From Asterias rubens (lineage: Eukaryota > Echinodermata > Asteroidea > Forcipulatida > Asteriidae), in NCBI RefSeq assembly GCF_902459465.1, contig NC_047062.1, forward strand, positions 1,738,501-1,802,500: DNA of 64,000 nucleotides. The letters are read 5' to 3'. The position numbers and the translations under genes were made by a program. A model generated the notes under the pieces. That model saw only the letters and a list, made by a program, of their open reading frames with translations, was not told the DNA's origin and searched no databases. The stretch's first letter is position 1. Every line of letters begins with the position of its first letter. Below are positions 35,201 to 47,300 of the stretch, piece after piece.

Positions 35201-38200
35201 TTCCAGTCCCGCTTGTAACACTTGCGTCCTTGTACTTTACAAATTGTTCTCGCCAGCCTGATGCTTCATAGAGGCGAAGAAGGCGATCGCCTCCATGCCC
35301 CCTGGTCATTGCCTTGGTGCCCTTGAAACACTCCAGTATAAATTACTTAGTGTGGTTTTAACAGATGCTACAATCGCTTTTCGATGAGCCATTATACAAT
35401 GTATCAGTAAGTTTTGATATCTTGGCACAACAATAACTCACAATCTCAATGACAGCGAAGAGGTCTGTATAAGAATAGGGATCAGAAAGGCTGCACTACG
35501 GAAGTGCAAATACTTGGCATCTTTGCGTGTTTCCCTTGACACATAGTTACAGCTAGTACAGTCTTTGGTGATTGCCAAAGTACTGTATAACTCCTCCACG
35601 CTCACCTTCAGCTGACCTAAAGCGCTTTGATGCTTTTGGCAGAAAGATTTGGCGAACCCTGCTGGGCACAAAGTGGTCAGACTTCATCGCAAATGAAAGG
35701 CTGGCTGAATGGCAATCTGAGGACGAGGAGGCCACAAACGCAAGTCTATGCCGAATGATGATGATTAGTGTGGAGTGCTATTTTAACTTTGACAGCTTTC
35801 AAAGGGTCCTAAATGGTTTGCCATAGACCATAAGTGTATGTTGCTAGTATAAAACAACACTCATTCTTGGTTTACAAGGGTGATTTTCCCTAGATTGGCA
35901 CATATCATGCTGTCTCTGTCGAAGCTGAAAAGACAAAGATCATTTCCTAATAAAGCCAACCCAGTTTACAAAGCAACAGTTACATCTGTACTTTTTAATT
36001 TTCTTGTCTTGATGTTTATATTGGAATGAATACTTTCTATTGGTTCATCAAGATGAAACAAAAACTTGGAATAGTTTGTTTATTTGGCCTATTTTTCGTT
36101 CTCTCTCTTCTAGTGTATCTCTGCACACATGGAATCAATCCAAGAGAGCATCCCATCAAACATGAACTGGTAAGTTTCTGAATATTCAGTTTATGGAATT
36201 AACTATTAAAATTCCTTGTCTATTGTACATTATACAATTGCTGCACGCTGTGACGGGATCGATGGCGTTTTGTACACCCGAGGGGGAAAATGGCACCCGA
36301 GGTGAAGCCGAGGGTGCCATTTGCCACCGAGGGTGTACAAAACCCATTGACCCCAGTCACAGCGTTCAACAATTGTTTTGTTATACCTTGGTAACATTGT
36401 TATTACTCTTCTTGAAGTTCTGTTGTCATCTTCAAACATTATTAAGACGGAGCAATGCATAGTTCAATCATGATTTAATAAGCAGACGAACAGTTCAAAC
36501 AAGAAACAATTCTTCACCTGTTGATCGAACCCGCGTGTGTTTTGCACAGCGCTTGAAATCAACCAACAGGGGGAACGATCAAGGTGATGTACACCTGTGT
36601 ACATCACTTTTCATGTTACCCGGCGCGCTGTGCATTACGCGTAGCGCGCATCATTAGCCATGATACATGCGTATTTGTTGCACGGCACGTGATTGGTTTC
36701 GACCAATCAAACTTGACAATTTGCACAGAGGTATAACAATATACACATGCTGCATGCTGTGACGGGGTCCATGGCGTTTTGTACACCCGAGGGGGAAAAA
36801 GGCAACCAAGGCGAAGCCAAGGGTGTCATTTTCCCCCGAGGGTGTACAAAACCCATGGACCCCAGTCACAGCGTGGCCTGCAACAATTGCTTTGTTATAC
36901 CTTGGTAATATGAGTATTCCTATTCTTAAAGTTCTGTTGTCATCTTCAAACATTAATTACGACGAGTATGCAAAGTTTAACAGGAGACGAACAGTAATAC
37001 AGTTGTTCAATGGATCATACAAGAAACCATTCTTCACTGTTCCCTCGAACCCGCGGCTGTTTTGTACTAAGCGCTGGAAATCGACCAACGCTGGGAACGA
37101 TCAAGGTGATGTACACCAGTTAACATCACTCATGTTACCCGCCGTGCTGTGCAGCCATGGTCCATGTGTATATGTTGCACGGCACGTGATTGGTTCTCGA
37201 CCAATCAAACTTCACAGTTTGTTACAGAGGTATAACCAGTATACTTGTTGTTCTCATATTGATCATATTTGTTGAGGTGTCACAATTTCTGTTTTACACT
37301 CAAAGAAAACATTCTGAAACAAGAAGGTATTTTGTCATTTTCTTCCAAGTGAACTGGTGAAATCAATCATACATTGGATACATTGCTAAGGATTTATGTG
37401 CAGTAATGCTTACCCTAATTTCTTCCCCCATTCTAATTTAAGAAGTATTTAAATTCAAGTTGACAAAAATGTGTTCTTATTTTTTTCTTTCAGGGGCGTA
37501 TACAAAAGTATATGAACAGAGTGAAAGAGATTGCTGACAAAGAACTTGGTAGGTGAACTGTGTCATTTCGTAGTGTGTTAAATCACTATCCACAATCATA
37601 CTCTCATGGATCAGATACACAGTCAACCCTCCTACTGTCTGACCATTCAATATATCCACTGCAGACTTGAACAATGGACAAACTATGAGAGCCTACAATA
37701 CAATATGATATAATATGCACAGTACATCCATAGGTACATGTTATGTACATACATGTAAATACACTGGGCTTTTATATTATACACGAACATGTACAAATAT
37801 AACATCGTTTTAGGGTGACTTGTCAATATTAGCTCTCCGAGGTATTGGAAGTTGACAGACTAGTTCTCGAGGTGAACTAGTTCGTCAACTTCCAATACCG
37901 AGGGGAGCTAATATCGACTAGTCACCCAAAATGAGCCATGTTAAATTTGGTTTACTATTCTTCAAACGTGTTCAGTTGTTTGGAGCAGGGGAAAATTACG
38001 ACTGTGAAATAAAATGCACATTACAAGTTTTTTCATGTGTTGGATGTCGCTAGAGCGATGTACGTGCTTTGACAGTACCTTGATCGTAAATGCGCATGAC
38101 AAGTAGAATAGCGCTCGAGCTGCCCAAGTGCTTTTTTACTTGTCATGCGCATTTGCCATGTATGTGAAAACTCGCGTGTGCACTAGGTCAATAGCAAAAA

Positions 38201-38995
38201 TAGCACCTGGCACGTGATGATGAATGGACCAGAAAGAAGTTGACTTGCGGTCATGAATATGTATGAGGTATAGTAAAATGCCATAGTACAGTCAACCCTC
38301 TTACTGTCCGACAATTCAATATCATCTACGTAGTTATGAATGATAAGATTGATGTAGAATTGTAGATTTTATTTGATTGTATTTCTGACATTTTGTTGCA
38401 GCTGCCAAACTGGACAAAGGAGCAGCTAAGCGTTTTGTGAATGCGGCATTATTTGATGCAACCGAAGGTAATGTCATTCAAAATACATTATTTCTATAGC
38501 CCCATAAATGCAATAAGCCCCTTTGAGGTATGCCGGACATGATAGGGGTTTACTGTTTGGTTTGGGTGTATACACACAAATTTACCCAAAACCTTGTGTA
38601 TAAACCTTGTGTCCGCCATATCTCAAAAAGGCTTATGTGCTGATGCTATTATGCAACTGTTCAGGCGTGGAATTACACGGAGGCCGTGGGTTGCGATGCC
38701 CCCGGTGTTGGCCTTGGTGCCCCTTCAAAATATCCCATAGGCTATCAGATTCTACAATGGATTGTGCCCTTTGCAAAATGAAAATGGCCTTACCCTTTCA
38801 AAGATGAAATTCCATGCCTGACTGTATCTGATGTACAAAATTGAGGTACCAATTTGCGCTTGTTACATCTGACTTGTGTCCATGACATCCATTTGACAGA
38901 GAGTCTTGATTTTTCAACTTTTTCCAGAAAAACCCAAGAAAGGTAAACGGAAGTTGGCAGGGAGCTCAGAGGCAGGGCCATCCAAGAAGAGGTGA
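32225..38995 (+). CDS. C1D: Nuclear nucleic acid-binding protein C1D (exosome cofactor), 6 exons
   Basis: Exons: 32225-32398, 34880-34946, 36114-36169, 37494-37548, 38402-38467, 38928-38995; all borders are GT/AG and the phases join without error into 161 residues (human protein about 141). The start is the ATG in aaaATGG; an in-frame upstream GTG is not a start. The diagnostic Sas10/Utp3/C1D-domain core is clear: LVSAYAINSMFW (exon 2), YLCTHGINPREHPIKHEL (exon 3), KYMNRVKEIADKEL (exon 4) and AAKLDKGAAKRFVNAAL (exon 5). The tail is Lys/Arg-rich and ends SKKR, as in the family. In other eukaryotes C1D (Rrp47/Lrp1 in yeast) is nuclear, partners the RNase Rrp6 (EXOSC10) and helps 3' processing of structured RNAs; it is also reported to bind DNA-PK. 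Compared with the human protein the N terminus is longer. Introns 1-5 hold many mobile elements, listed separately. Confidence 0.95.
32562..32763. mobile_element. 202-bp MITE with perfect 5-bp target duplication (TGGTA)
   Basis: Inverted ends gggacttttcgttttcgatg / cgtcgaaaacaaaaagtccc that continue for about 38 bp (gacggatggttctg and its inverse). TGGTA flanks both sides (32557-32561 and 32764-32768). It lies in intron 1 of C1D. Confidence 0.9.
32769..33539. mobile_element. Foldback element with iterated CAAACTCGGCACC arms
   Basis: Outer ends accggacacttcggcacctt and its near-inverse aggtgctgaagtgtccggt. The left arm holds ten cggcac(c/t) units, the right arm about nine gtgccgag units in the opposite sense, mostly 15-16 bp apart; the roughly 400-bp middle is unique AT-rich sequence. 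This plan matches sea-urchin TU and fly FB foldback elements. It starts one base after the target duplication of the adjoining MITE. Frames across the arms are open but are repeat artefacts. Confidence 0.85.
34432..34814. mobile_element. TTAA-MITE family A, copy in C1D intron 1
   Basis: ggacactattggcaattgtc at the left, accaatattgtccactggcTTTAA at the right, with the internal inverted repeat intact. It ends 65 bases before the C1D exon 2 acceptor. Confidence 0.8.
35252..35345. mobile_element. Family E repeat, copy 4 (partial)
   Basis: gcctgatgcttcatagaggc, tgccccctggtcattgcctt, ggtgcccttgaaacactcca; left half only, in C1D intron 2. Confidence 0.55.
35440..35770 (+). pseudogene. Non-LTR retrotransposon reverse-transcriptase relic
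   Basis: Read on the plus strand with a frameshift, the region gives RIGIRKAALRKCKYLASL ... LQLVQSLVIAKVLY and then LKRFDAFGRKIWRTLLGTKW followed by SDFIANERL. This is the order of conserved blocks just after the RT domain of LINE-type elements (rI-A---L---L---K--L--s-v---lLY, L-aFd-r-lr-iLg--W-d---Ne--). Stop codons and frameshift show it is dead. It lies in intron 2 of C1D. Confidence 0.65.
36224..36745. mobile_element. Hairpin-headed element, tandem copy 1
   Basis: Begins ctgcacgctgtgacgggatc, has a long inverted repeat (gttttgtacacccgaggggg ... ccgagggtgtacaaaac), then about 330 bp including a direct CACGTGATTGG...CCAATCA block, ending cagaggtataacaa. A second copy follows at once. Confidence 0.75.
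36752..37240. mobile_element. Hairpin-headed element, tandem copy 2
   Basis: Same order of blocks as the copy before it (ctgcatgctgtgacggggtc, hairpin with gtacacccgagggg, ccgagggtgtacaaaac, gcacggcacgtgattggttc, cagaggtataacca). Head-to-tail orientation, in C1D intron 3. Confidence 0.75.
37797..38280. mobile_element. Related hairpin element in C1D intron 4
   Basis: A near-perfect hairpin (tcaatattagctctccgagg ... ccgaggggagctaatatcga, and tattggaagttgac / gtcaacttccaata) opens the element; a body with catgcgcat and gcacgtgatg blocks and a gaggtata end follow, the same plan as the two intron 3 copies with little sequence identity. Confidence 0.55.
38513..38636. mobile_element. Family F MITE, copy in C1D intron 5
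   Basis: Inverted ends ataagcccctttgaggtatg and catatctcaaaaaggcttat; internally deleted relative of 16232-16447. Confidence 0.75.
38664..38823. mobile_element. Family E repeat, copy 5
   Basis: caggcgtggaattacacgg, gttggccttggtgccccttc, then aaagatgaaattccatgcctg. Lies in C1D intron 5. Confidence 0.5.
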
Positions 38996-39425
38996 CAAGT
39001 CTCTTTGTTATTGCAGAAGTTCAATTTAACAGTGAAAAACACCGAAGGACTCGACAAGCTTCCTTGTGATGCTTCATATGGGGACCATCTATGTAAAGAC
39101 AGTGTAAATGAAGTGTTTAAGGCATTAGAACAAGTCCCAGTTAGTATTGATGGGTGAATCGGCTGTGGTTGTTGGCATCAAATGTTGTGCATGGACCAAG
39201 AAGTGTCCAGCATGGAGCTTTATGTTGTGCACTGAAATTTTAGGATGGCCAAAAGGTGGCTAGTGTTGGCTGATGGTCTGCCATTTTGTTATTCAAACTG
39301 CTTGTAAAGATATTTTCTAATTGCGCGAGCGTGTTGATTAAAACTGCATTAGCACAGAAACACATGGGGAATTTGATTCTCAAAATGGTACATCCTAGAT
39401 TTATCAGGGGTAGTCCAATAACATC

Positions 39426-39620
39426 TGGGCCCAATTTCAAAAAGCACGTAAGCAAAAAACTTGCTCATCACTGAAAAATCTTGCTTAACAGTAATTGGTT
39501 ACCAGACAAAAGTCCATTAGTTTATGTTGTGGCAACTGGTGCCCCACTAATTGTTTTGCTTGGTAAAGACAACTAAGCAGTATTTTCTGCTAAACAGCTT
39601 CCTAAAATTGGGCCCAGGTA
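39426..39620. mobile_element. Family C MITE, copy 6
   Basis: Ends gggcccaatttcaaaaagc and gcttcctaaaattgggccc, inverted. Interior diverged. It lies in the presumed C1D 3' UTR, before the AATAAA at 39880. Confidence 0.7.
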
Positions 39621-39879
39621 AATTGGGTCAATAATGAAAAAGCATTGGATTTGAGGTCTTAATAATTGACGTTATTAAACTCTAATTTTTAAACAAACCA
39701 AATCACTCCTGTCAAGTTTCTTGTATACTTATTTAATTTGATCACACACAACAATCTTTGATCAAACTCAAACCTAGGCAGGAGACCTTTCAACATTTCA
39801 TTATCATGTAACATTCATATCCGGACGTTTTTGATAAAATCCAACAGTTATTGTTTATATTTTCTTTAACAAAATGTTC

Positions 39880-39885
39880 AATAAA
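39880..39885 (+). promoter_or_regulatory. Candidate C1D polyadenylation signal (AATAAA)
   Basis: A canonical AATAAA lies about 885 bases after the C1D stop, on the gene strand. No downstream T-rich element was verified, and other signals may be used. Confidence 0.25.
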
Positions 39886-41848
39886 ATAATCCAATTTGAG
39901 AAGATATCAGAATGAACACATCTAGTTTGTATGAATGTTTGGTAGATCAGAAGTTATGTTCTAATTCAGAAAAAAAAATTCGGCAGTTTGTCAGAAACGA
40001 AATTAATGGTGCTTAGAGAAGCAAAAAAACTGAGCTGACATTATTTTACATATCTGTATTCCAAGCTTCCCTGGGTTACACACATGAAGAGTGCAGGTAT
40101 TTGTGACAAACCCATGACATTGGATTATATAAGGTATTATACAGGATTAGTATAGCTGACAAAATATTAGTAACAGATGGTGTTCATGTTTCGTGTGATC
40201 AACCATGTACAAGAAAAACAAACTTGAAAACAATGCACAATTTTCAGCATGTAAACAAATTGTAATTTTGGATGTGAGGGTTTTCAGATGTTTTTCTTGA
40301 ATATCATTTCAGGGGGAAATATTATTTCACAGAAAAAATGGTTCCAGTATGAACTTCATAATCAGTAAGTTTTCAGACTTCAATTAAACATTGGTGGTTT
40401 TTATGTTTACCAATCCTGTATAATACCTGTGAAAGTTTCAGCTGAATACAGTGTCTGCTTGTTCAGAAAACTTGCAAATCGCTTCACTCTCATAATCATA
40501 TGAGATTTGTAATTGTGAAAATTTCTGATAAATGACTTGCTGGCGTGGGTTTCCCCCTTGTTCTAGACTGGGAACCTCTCAGATGTTACAATTCACGTTT
40601 TACAGACTCTGCATTAGTAGAAATACAAAACTACCGGTTCGGACACAATGTGGAATATTTCTTTCTCCTTTAGGTGACTGCATTGCTTCATTCAGGAAAA
40701 CTAAAGGCTCAACGAGGTTTTGAGAAAAATTCTGAAATCAGGAACAAATACTGAGAAATCACATGCCTGTTTATAATGGATTCAATTTTCTACATTTTGA
40801 GGAACAACAGTTAAAAAAAAGAGCAACCCGCGCCTGAAAATTGCATTTTCACAAACTAACATAACAAGAAATAGAAGCTGCTATGGAGTAAACTTGAGAG
40901 TTCTCGGTTAAAGCTATTTACAATAAAATATCTCACACATGCATTCCAAAGCGACAACTCTCATGAAATGCATAATTACACAAGTTTTTTTAATTTATAT
41001 ATTTACTGTGATTTGATTAAAGAACATTTAAAAGAGGAAGTATGCCTTTGGTTTTTTGAACCATTCAATTTGTTTTAAAAGTTGTATAAATATAGATTAT
41101 GTACAATAAAAGTAACCTGTGAAATTTTTTAAATTTGAAAAGGTGGTAGCATTTTAAGATATCGACCAAAATCTGGAACAGTTATGTCCTTGCAGGAAGA
41201 ATCATCCGGGATTGATACATGTATACAGAAATCTGAGAAAAGTTTCATTCAGAATATTTCTCAGATCGAAAAACTTGATTCCCTCTCTTTAAAACTACAT
41301 TCCTTTTTCGGGAATCTTTTCTCCAACATTAACAGCTAGAGTGCTTCGTACCACGTTTTTTTTTTATAGCCATCATCTTTTGGAGTAATAACCAAAGGCA
41401 AATACCCTTCCTTTAGCGACACAAAATTACAGTTAAAATGACATTTCTTTTATAAAACTAAGCATTTCTAAAAAGAGGTTGCAATTGCCCTAGATGCACA
41501 TTTGGAATAGTTCCTGCTAACCATGCTAAGTGATATCACACCATGGTGTTGGAAAACAAATTGCATTGCTGGATTATTCATAGTTTATCACCAAATACAA
41601 CAACTGTTTTGCCAAAATTTGAAGAATTGTTTTTCTTATATGGTTACATTTCAATGTCAACTCTAAGACTGGGCAAGTTTCACGCATATTCAAACTTTTA
41701 GGACCAAATTTGTCCCAACTATATTGAATTTTTTGTGGGGTGCGATTCTGTTTCTTCAAATACTTTAGTTTAGGGCCGAATAATTTATTGTTGAGAAAGT
41801 AAAATTTAGCCATGAAATATTTGAAAGTAAAACAAATATAACAAAGAA
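39886..41848. other. Gene-free stretch between C1D and GTPBP2
   Basis: No exon, RNA gene or recognisable repeat seen. AT-rich, unstructured by eye. Confidence 0.5.
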
Positions 41849-42151
41849 AACGGGGAGAGATTGGTGGGAAACGGCTCCCTCTAAAGTGGAGTAGTTTTTC
41901 GAGAAAGAAGTAATTTTCCACAAATTTGATTTTGAGACCTCAGATTTAGAATTGGAGGTCTTGAAATCAAGCATTTGAAATCAAGCATCTGAAAGCACAC
42001 AACTTTGTGTGACAAGGGTGTTTTTTCCTCGTAACTTTGATGACCGATTGAGCTCAAATTTTCACAGGTTTGTTATTTGATGCATATGTTGAGATACAGC
42101 AAGTGAGAAGACTGGTTTTTGACAATAACCAATAGTGTCCAGTGTCTTTAA
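41849..42151. mobile_element. TTAA-MITE family A, truncated copy
   Basis: Retains the body from cggctccctctaaagtggag through the internal hairpin to accaatagtgtccagtgtcTTTAA; the first about 90 bp are missing. Confidence 0.75.
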
Positions 42152-42649
42152 ACATATTATGTAAAGGTCGCACAAATTTGGGCGTGATTGACTAGCATCC
42201 TTGTCCCAAGTGTTTCACTGTTAATTTTAATAAACTGCTTGCATTAAATACAAATTTTAATTACAAGTAGCCTTTGTTTGAGTTTTTGATATGCCCAAGA
42301 CTTGCAGTCTATTTACACTTTCTTTAGGCTAAAATGAACATTTTGTAATGGCAAACTTCCCTTTGCATAAATTGATACCGATATAACAGCACCAAACTTC
42401 ACAGCACGATAAAATTCAAAATCAAGTAATGCACATCAATCAATGTTAAAATCAGTATTGCAAACATTTCTGATCGGTAAAAATAGTTAAAACCATTCTT
42501 TGGAACCTTTCTTGATTTGTTCACCTTTAAGACATGTCTATAATACATTTATACATACATTTAAAAATGTCTCAAAGAGACGAAAGCGTCATCACTAAAT
42601 CTAATAGTAATTTAATAATTTGGGAGGCTATTCATCCTTACTGGCAGCT

Positions 42650-42895
42650 AAGAGCTGAATTGCGAAGGACGTGGCTACGAGTTTGAGAAGCAGGCATGCA
42701 AGTGCGCCTTTGGCTGCCAGCCACATCAACCCATTATGACCACGCGGAAGATCTGGAAAACCCTCGTGGCACAGCAGAGAACCAATGCACACCTCAACTC
42801 ACCTATGGCCCTAGGCGGGAATTGAACCGGGGTCACCTTGGTGAGAGGGGAGCGCTCTACGCACAAGCCAACCATGGCACCCACCCACCCATCTA
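42650..42895 (-). mobile_element. tRNA-derived SINE (reverse)
   Basis: On the minus strand gttggcttgtgcgtagagcg is a box A-like and ccggttcaattcccgcc a box B-like block, followed by gagggttttccagatc, which resembles the body of the SINE at 9341-9500. Confidence 0.55.
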
Positions 42896-44243
42896 GGTTC
42901 TGTCTTAACTAAATCTATGCTCTGGATTTGTGTGTGGTTCAGTAGCTGAAAGTATGCTGGTTTAACATGCTTTGCAGAGTTGAAAGTGACAGTTTATGAT
43001 GTTGAAAAACAATTATGATGGATTCTCAATCTGAATACGTACATAAACTTAAAAAAAAACTTGATGCAACATGAGTAGAGACTTTCCCCCCGCCTTCAGT
43101 ACCCTCTCAATTGAAAAATGATTGCATCACAAAAAATGTGTGCTTGGAGCTCCTTACATTTACACTCGGGAAAACATTGTTAATTTATTTATTTGGAGAC
43201 TCAAAACCCATCTTATCCTTCTCACACAAACATAATTTTGGGTGTAAAAACATTAAAATGTTGCTCTGTCAATCTGTAATTTTTGTCAAAGCGTGCCAGT
43301 AAAAAGTTGATTTTGAAAGTTGAATTTTTGCATTACCAATCCAGCTAGCATGCTTTAAAACTTGCAGTTAACTTGTGGTGCATTTTTAGAGTGCTATTTT
43401 ACCCCCAACCTTGCATGTTAATAATGTTAATTGCATGCTTAAATCAAAACGTCTTTGGAGCAATTAGAATTTCGGAAATCAAAATACTTATACAAAGGCT
43501 ATCGATAAACATTCTCACTTGGTAATAATAATAACTACATGAATGTTAAGCTAATTTCATGTAATATTGCATTTTAATAAATTTGCAATCTGTGGAAAAG
43601 TTTAAATTCCATGAGCCAAATAAACCATTTAGGGGTTACATTTGCTTAATGTCCCTAACAATGACTTGCTAAGTTGCAATTAACTGCTTAAGTTTGAGTT
43701 CCTCAGACTTTACAGACAGTGCCCCAAGACTTGAGGTTATGCAAGATGGTGAACACCCATACTTGCTATGGTACCACGGTTTGATTATCGAAAGGTTGCT
43801 CTACAAAAGCTTGCCCTGAACTGTTCAAACACAATAATAGAACTGGGCTGTTACATGTATATAGGGCTTTATCACATCAAAGCCCTCAGTAATTTTTCCT
43901 GCAAGGTCTTTGCAGCTACATTTTGAAGTATGAAACCTACTTCTTTATATCCCCATGTAATGAACCAGTAATATTATTATCATTAAATGGTTTGGGGAGA
44001 GCTTTTGTATAGTAACCTTTAGATGATCAAACCATGATACCGTGTATGGGTGTCGCCATCTTGCATAACTACGCAAAAGCATACATCACATCTTGTGACA
44101 CTGTCAGTACAGTCTGAGGAATTCAAATTTAAGCTCTAACTTGTGACTAAGCAAGTCATTGTACAAGACACTATTAAACTCTAACTCGTTAACTCGTAAA
44201 TTTTCTGAGAGGGTAAATAATGTTTCAGTTAAAAAATTGCATT
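42896..44243. other. Gene-free stretch downstream of GTPBP2
   Basis: No gene seen. Two related, inverted blocks (atgcaagatggtgaacaccc at 43740 and gggtgtcgccatcttgcata at 44047) with ggtaccacggtttgat / atcaaaccatgataccg bracket 43738-44066, suggesting an eroded inverted-repeat element. Confidence 0.45.
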
Positions 44244-44249
44244 TTTAAT
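44244..44249 (-). promoter_or_regulatory. Candidate GTPBP2 polyadenylation signal (ATTAAA)
   Basis: ATTAAA, the commonest variant signal, lies about 66 bases past the stop codon on the minus strand. No cleavage site can be confirmed from sequence. Confidence 0.25.
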
Positions 44250-44315
44250 AATTACAGAATTGTATTTGATGAAGACAAAGTGATTCTTAGTTTACCTAGG
44301 TGATTGTCAACCATG

Positions 44316-47300
44316 TTATCGGTCAACATCGGCTTCCAGACATATTTTTGTCACATTACCCATTCCCTTTGTCGTCCCTTCTCTGAAGAGCAGTCTAGCA
44401 CCTGCCCTTATGTACTCTGGCTGTTTGATGAATCGGAACCGGACTACTGCTTGGCTGTTTGTTTTTAGTGATGGCTAAAAAATCAAAATCGAGAAAAGAG
44501 CTGATTAATTAAAACCCTGCTGTGTGTTTAAAGGTAGTGGACACTATTGGTAATTACCCAAAATAATTATTAGCACAAAACCTTACTTGGTAACGAGTAA
44601 TGGGAGAGGTTAATAGTAAAAAACATTGTGAGAAACGGCTCCCTCTGAAGTTATTTTTCGAGAAAGAAGTAATTTTCAACGAATTTGATTTCGAGACCTC
44701 AGATTTAGAATTTGAGGTCTCGAAATCAAGCATCTGAAAGCACACAACTTCGTGTGACCATGTGCATATATTGAGATACACCAACTGTCGAGGCTAGTCT
44801 TTGGCAGTTACGAATAGTGTCCAGTGTGTTTAACCCATTTTGCATTTCCCTGTACGACCCTGGCTGCAGTAGGTTGGGACATCTTAATAAGCCTTCATCA
44901 GTTGAACTATTTCCTTGGTTTGTGAAGCCCAACACCTTTTAAAGGGTCTAGGTATGATTTTAGCAACAACAAATCAAATATTTTTTTAGGGTAATTAATT
45001 TGCTAATTAAATAACATTAACCTTTTTTACATTCTGTTGCTACAAATTCAGCTTCATGGCTCTGCTTGCTGCCCAATTCTGCACTTACGATCACCATTCT
45101 TTGCTCACTATACAAGCGCCGAATATCAGCACTAACTGTGTAAGCAAAGAATGCCTGTTAACATCGTCTTAATACTCCCACTTTAGAATCTAGACGCCAT
45201 AATCTGTTGCTTAAGTTTGGTAATAATCTTCGTTGTTCTCAAAAATTTTGTCACTTATTACCTCTTGCCAGAACTAACATGCAACTCAGAGCAGCCTCAA
45301 CTACTAGCTTTCAAATACCTAAATGCAAAACTGAGCGCTATAGTAAATTCACGCTACCCTCATAAGCTAGATTATTGAAAAACAAATTGGGGATGCTTGG
45401 CAAATTTTAAACTTTTCGTCTATTTTTTTATGTTGGTCTTTGCCATTTTTAAAAATATTCTTTGGGTTTTTTATGGTGTGTTTCTGCTAGTTAATGAATT
45501 CTTCATTTTTTTTCTCTTTTAATTTGTGTGTATTTTTGTATAGATTTTGCTTGTTTATTGTTGATTCCATTTTTCTTAATTCTGTAAAAATTTTGTAAAT
45601 TTGAATGTTGTCAACTGTTCTTTTTTATTATTTAGATTAAAATAAACCATGAATAATAGTAAAAGATGCACGCCCACAAGCAAAGGTTCCCTGCTAACCT
45701 GTGGAAAACGCTTGACGTGAGCACGCAATTCAACGCTTTGTAAGAGCTGATGCTTTGCTTACGCTTAGCTGGGCCCTGGTAACTAAACTCACAAAACGAG
45801 CTCTTTCCAGAACCCTGCAATAATCAGACTACCTACCGTATCCATGTGTGATATGACGACTGTCTGGCATACATTGCCTATATGGACAGTAGCCTGGAAT
45901 CCTTTACTGATGGAGGTCACATGGAAGAGTACAAAAATAGTAGCCTCGAATTCCAGACAGGCTTTAGGATTGAGGTCACTGCTGACTAATACCATACCCT
46001 GTGAAGAAAAAAAGACAATGAGAAAGTTTTTAACCCTTCCATGGCAAAACAACTTGAAAAATGAAATTTTGAGAAAAGTAAGTACACAGATGTGTTGCTG
46101 TAAAGCAGGATGAAAGTGTAAAAAGAGGCCGAGATCAGACATGTTATACTGACATCCATACATAGCATGCCTTTGTAACTTTAAAATGAAAAAAAAAAAA
46201 AAACGCTATAAACTAACCCAGAATGAGCTTAAATTTTAGTAGGGCTGTTTTTTTAGCCATAGAAGGGCGGACCAGTTGAATAAATTTGAGACTTTGTGGC
46301 ATAATTGGGCAATTTCCAGTGAACAAAAATTCACAGGCATACCACTCAGGTAGGATTCAAATCCATGACCTTTGCCATACTTGAGCCGTTGTCTTATCGC
46401 TAGACTACCGAGCTTGCCTGGCAGCTAGAGGCAGTTCCAATATTAATCCTATATTTTAGTAACGTTGTTGTACCCAGTGAAGTTACAAGAAACATATATT
46501 TATACCTCATTGGCCTGGCACTATTATTATGTTCTAATTGGGTTACAATCATCCACACTTAAAAGGGTACGTAAAGGGTACGTTCAGACGTGGGGTTCAA
46601 CTAGTCCTTAATCCAAAAGTGCTAAACTAACCCTGCGTGGGAACGCAATATTCTGGTCCGCGAGGGTTAATTTTACCCACTGAGCTGGGCTAAACTAAAC
46701 CCCAAAAAATTTGTGGACTAGCCTAACTTAGCCCAGGTTTTACGACCAACCCCCCGCTGTGAACCGCTGCAAGGCCCAGTAAACCATCGTTGGAACGCAA
46801 CTGACCTGCTACTTCCGGTCTATTTTAGCCCAAATGACCGCGGCAACAAAGGTGACGTCATTCCATGTGTATGGATGGATCGGCAGCGAGTATTGGGTGG
46901 TGTCTGCATGAATCCATGGAGCTATACTATAATATCTCCTTGCGTCTCTCCGCTGCCTTCCCTTTATGTTACCATCGCCGAAAATGTTTGAAATGGACGT
47001 CGCACGAAAACAAGTTCTCATTTTTAGTAGCACTATTTAGTTTTTAAATTCACATCTTCTGTGTGCAACGCTACTTTATGATAACGAACGGGTTTTGCTT
47101 TGAAGAAAGTGGCATCTAATCACAGCTAAGCTACACACACGGGATCGACAATTAAGACAAAATTTGGGTTTGAAAACTAGATTGTATCTGGTTCCTGTCC
47201 TCAACAACTTTACGTAACAGTTATACGAGTACCAGACTAATGTTGAATTGAAAAACAATTTTTAACGTAAAATGAGAATGTGTGTAGGGTACGACTTCTC

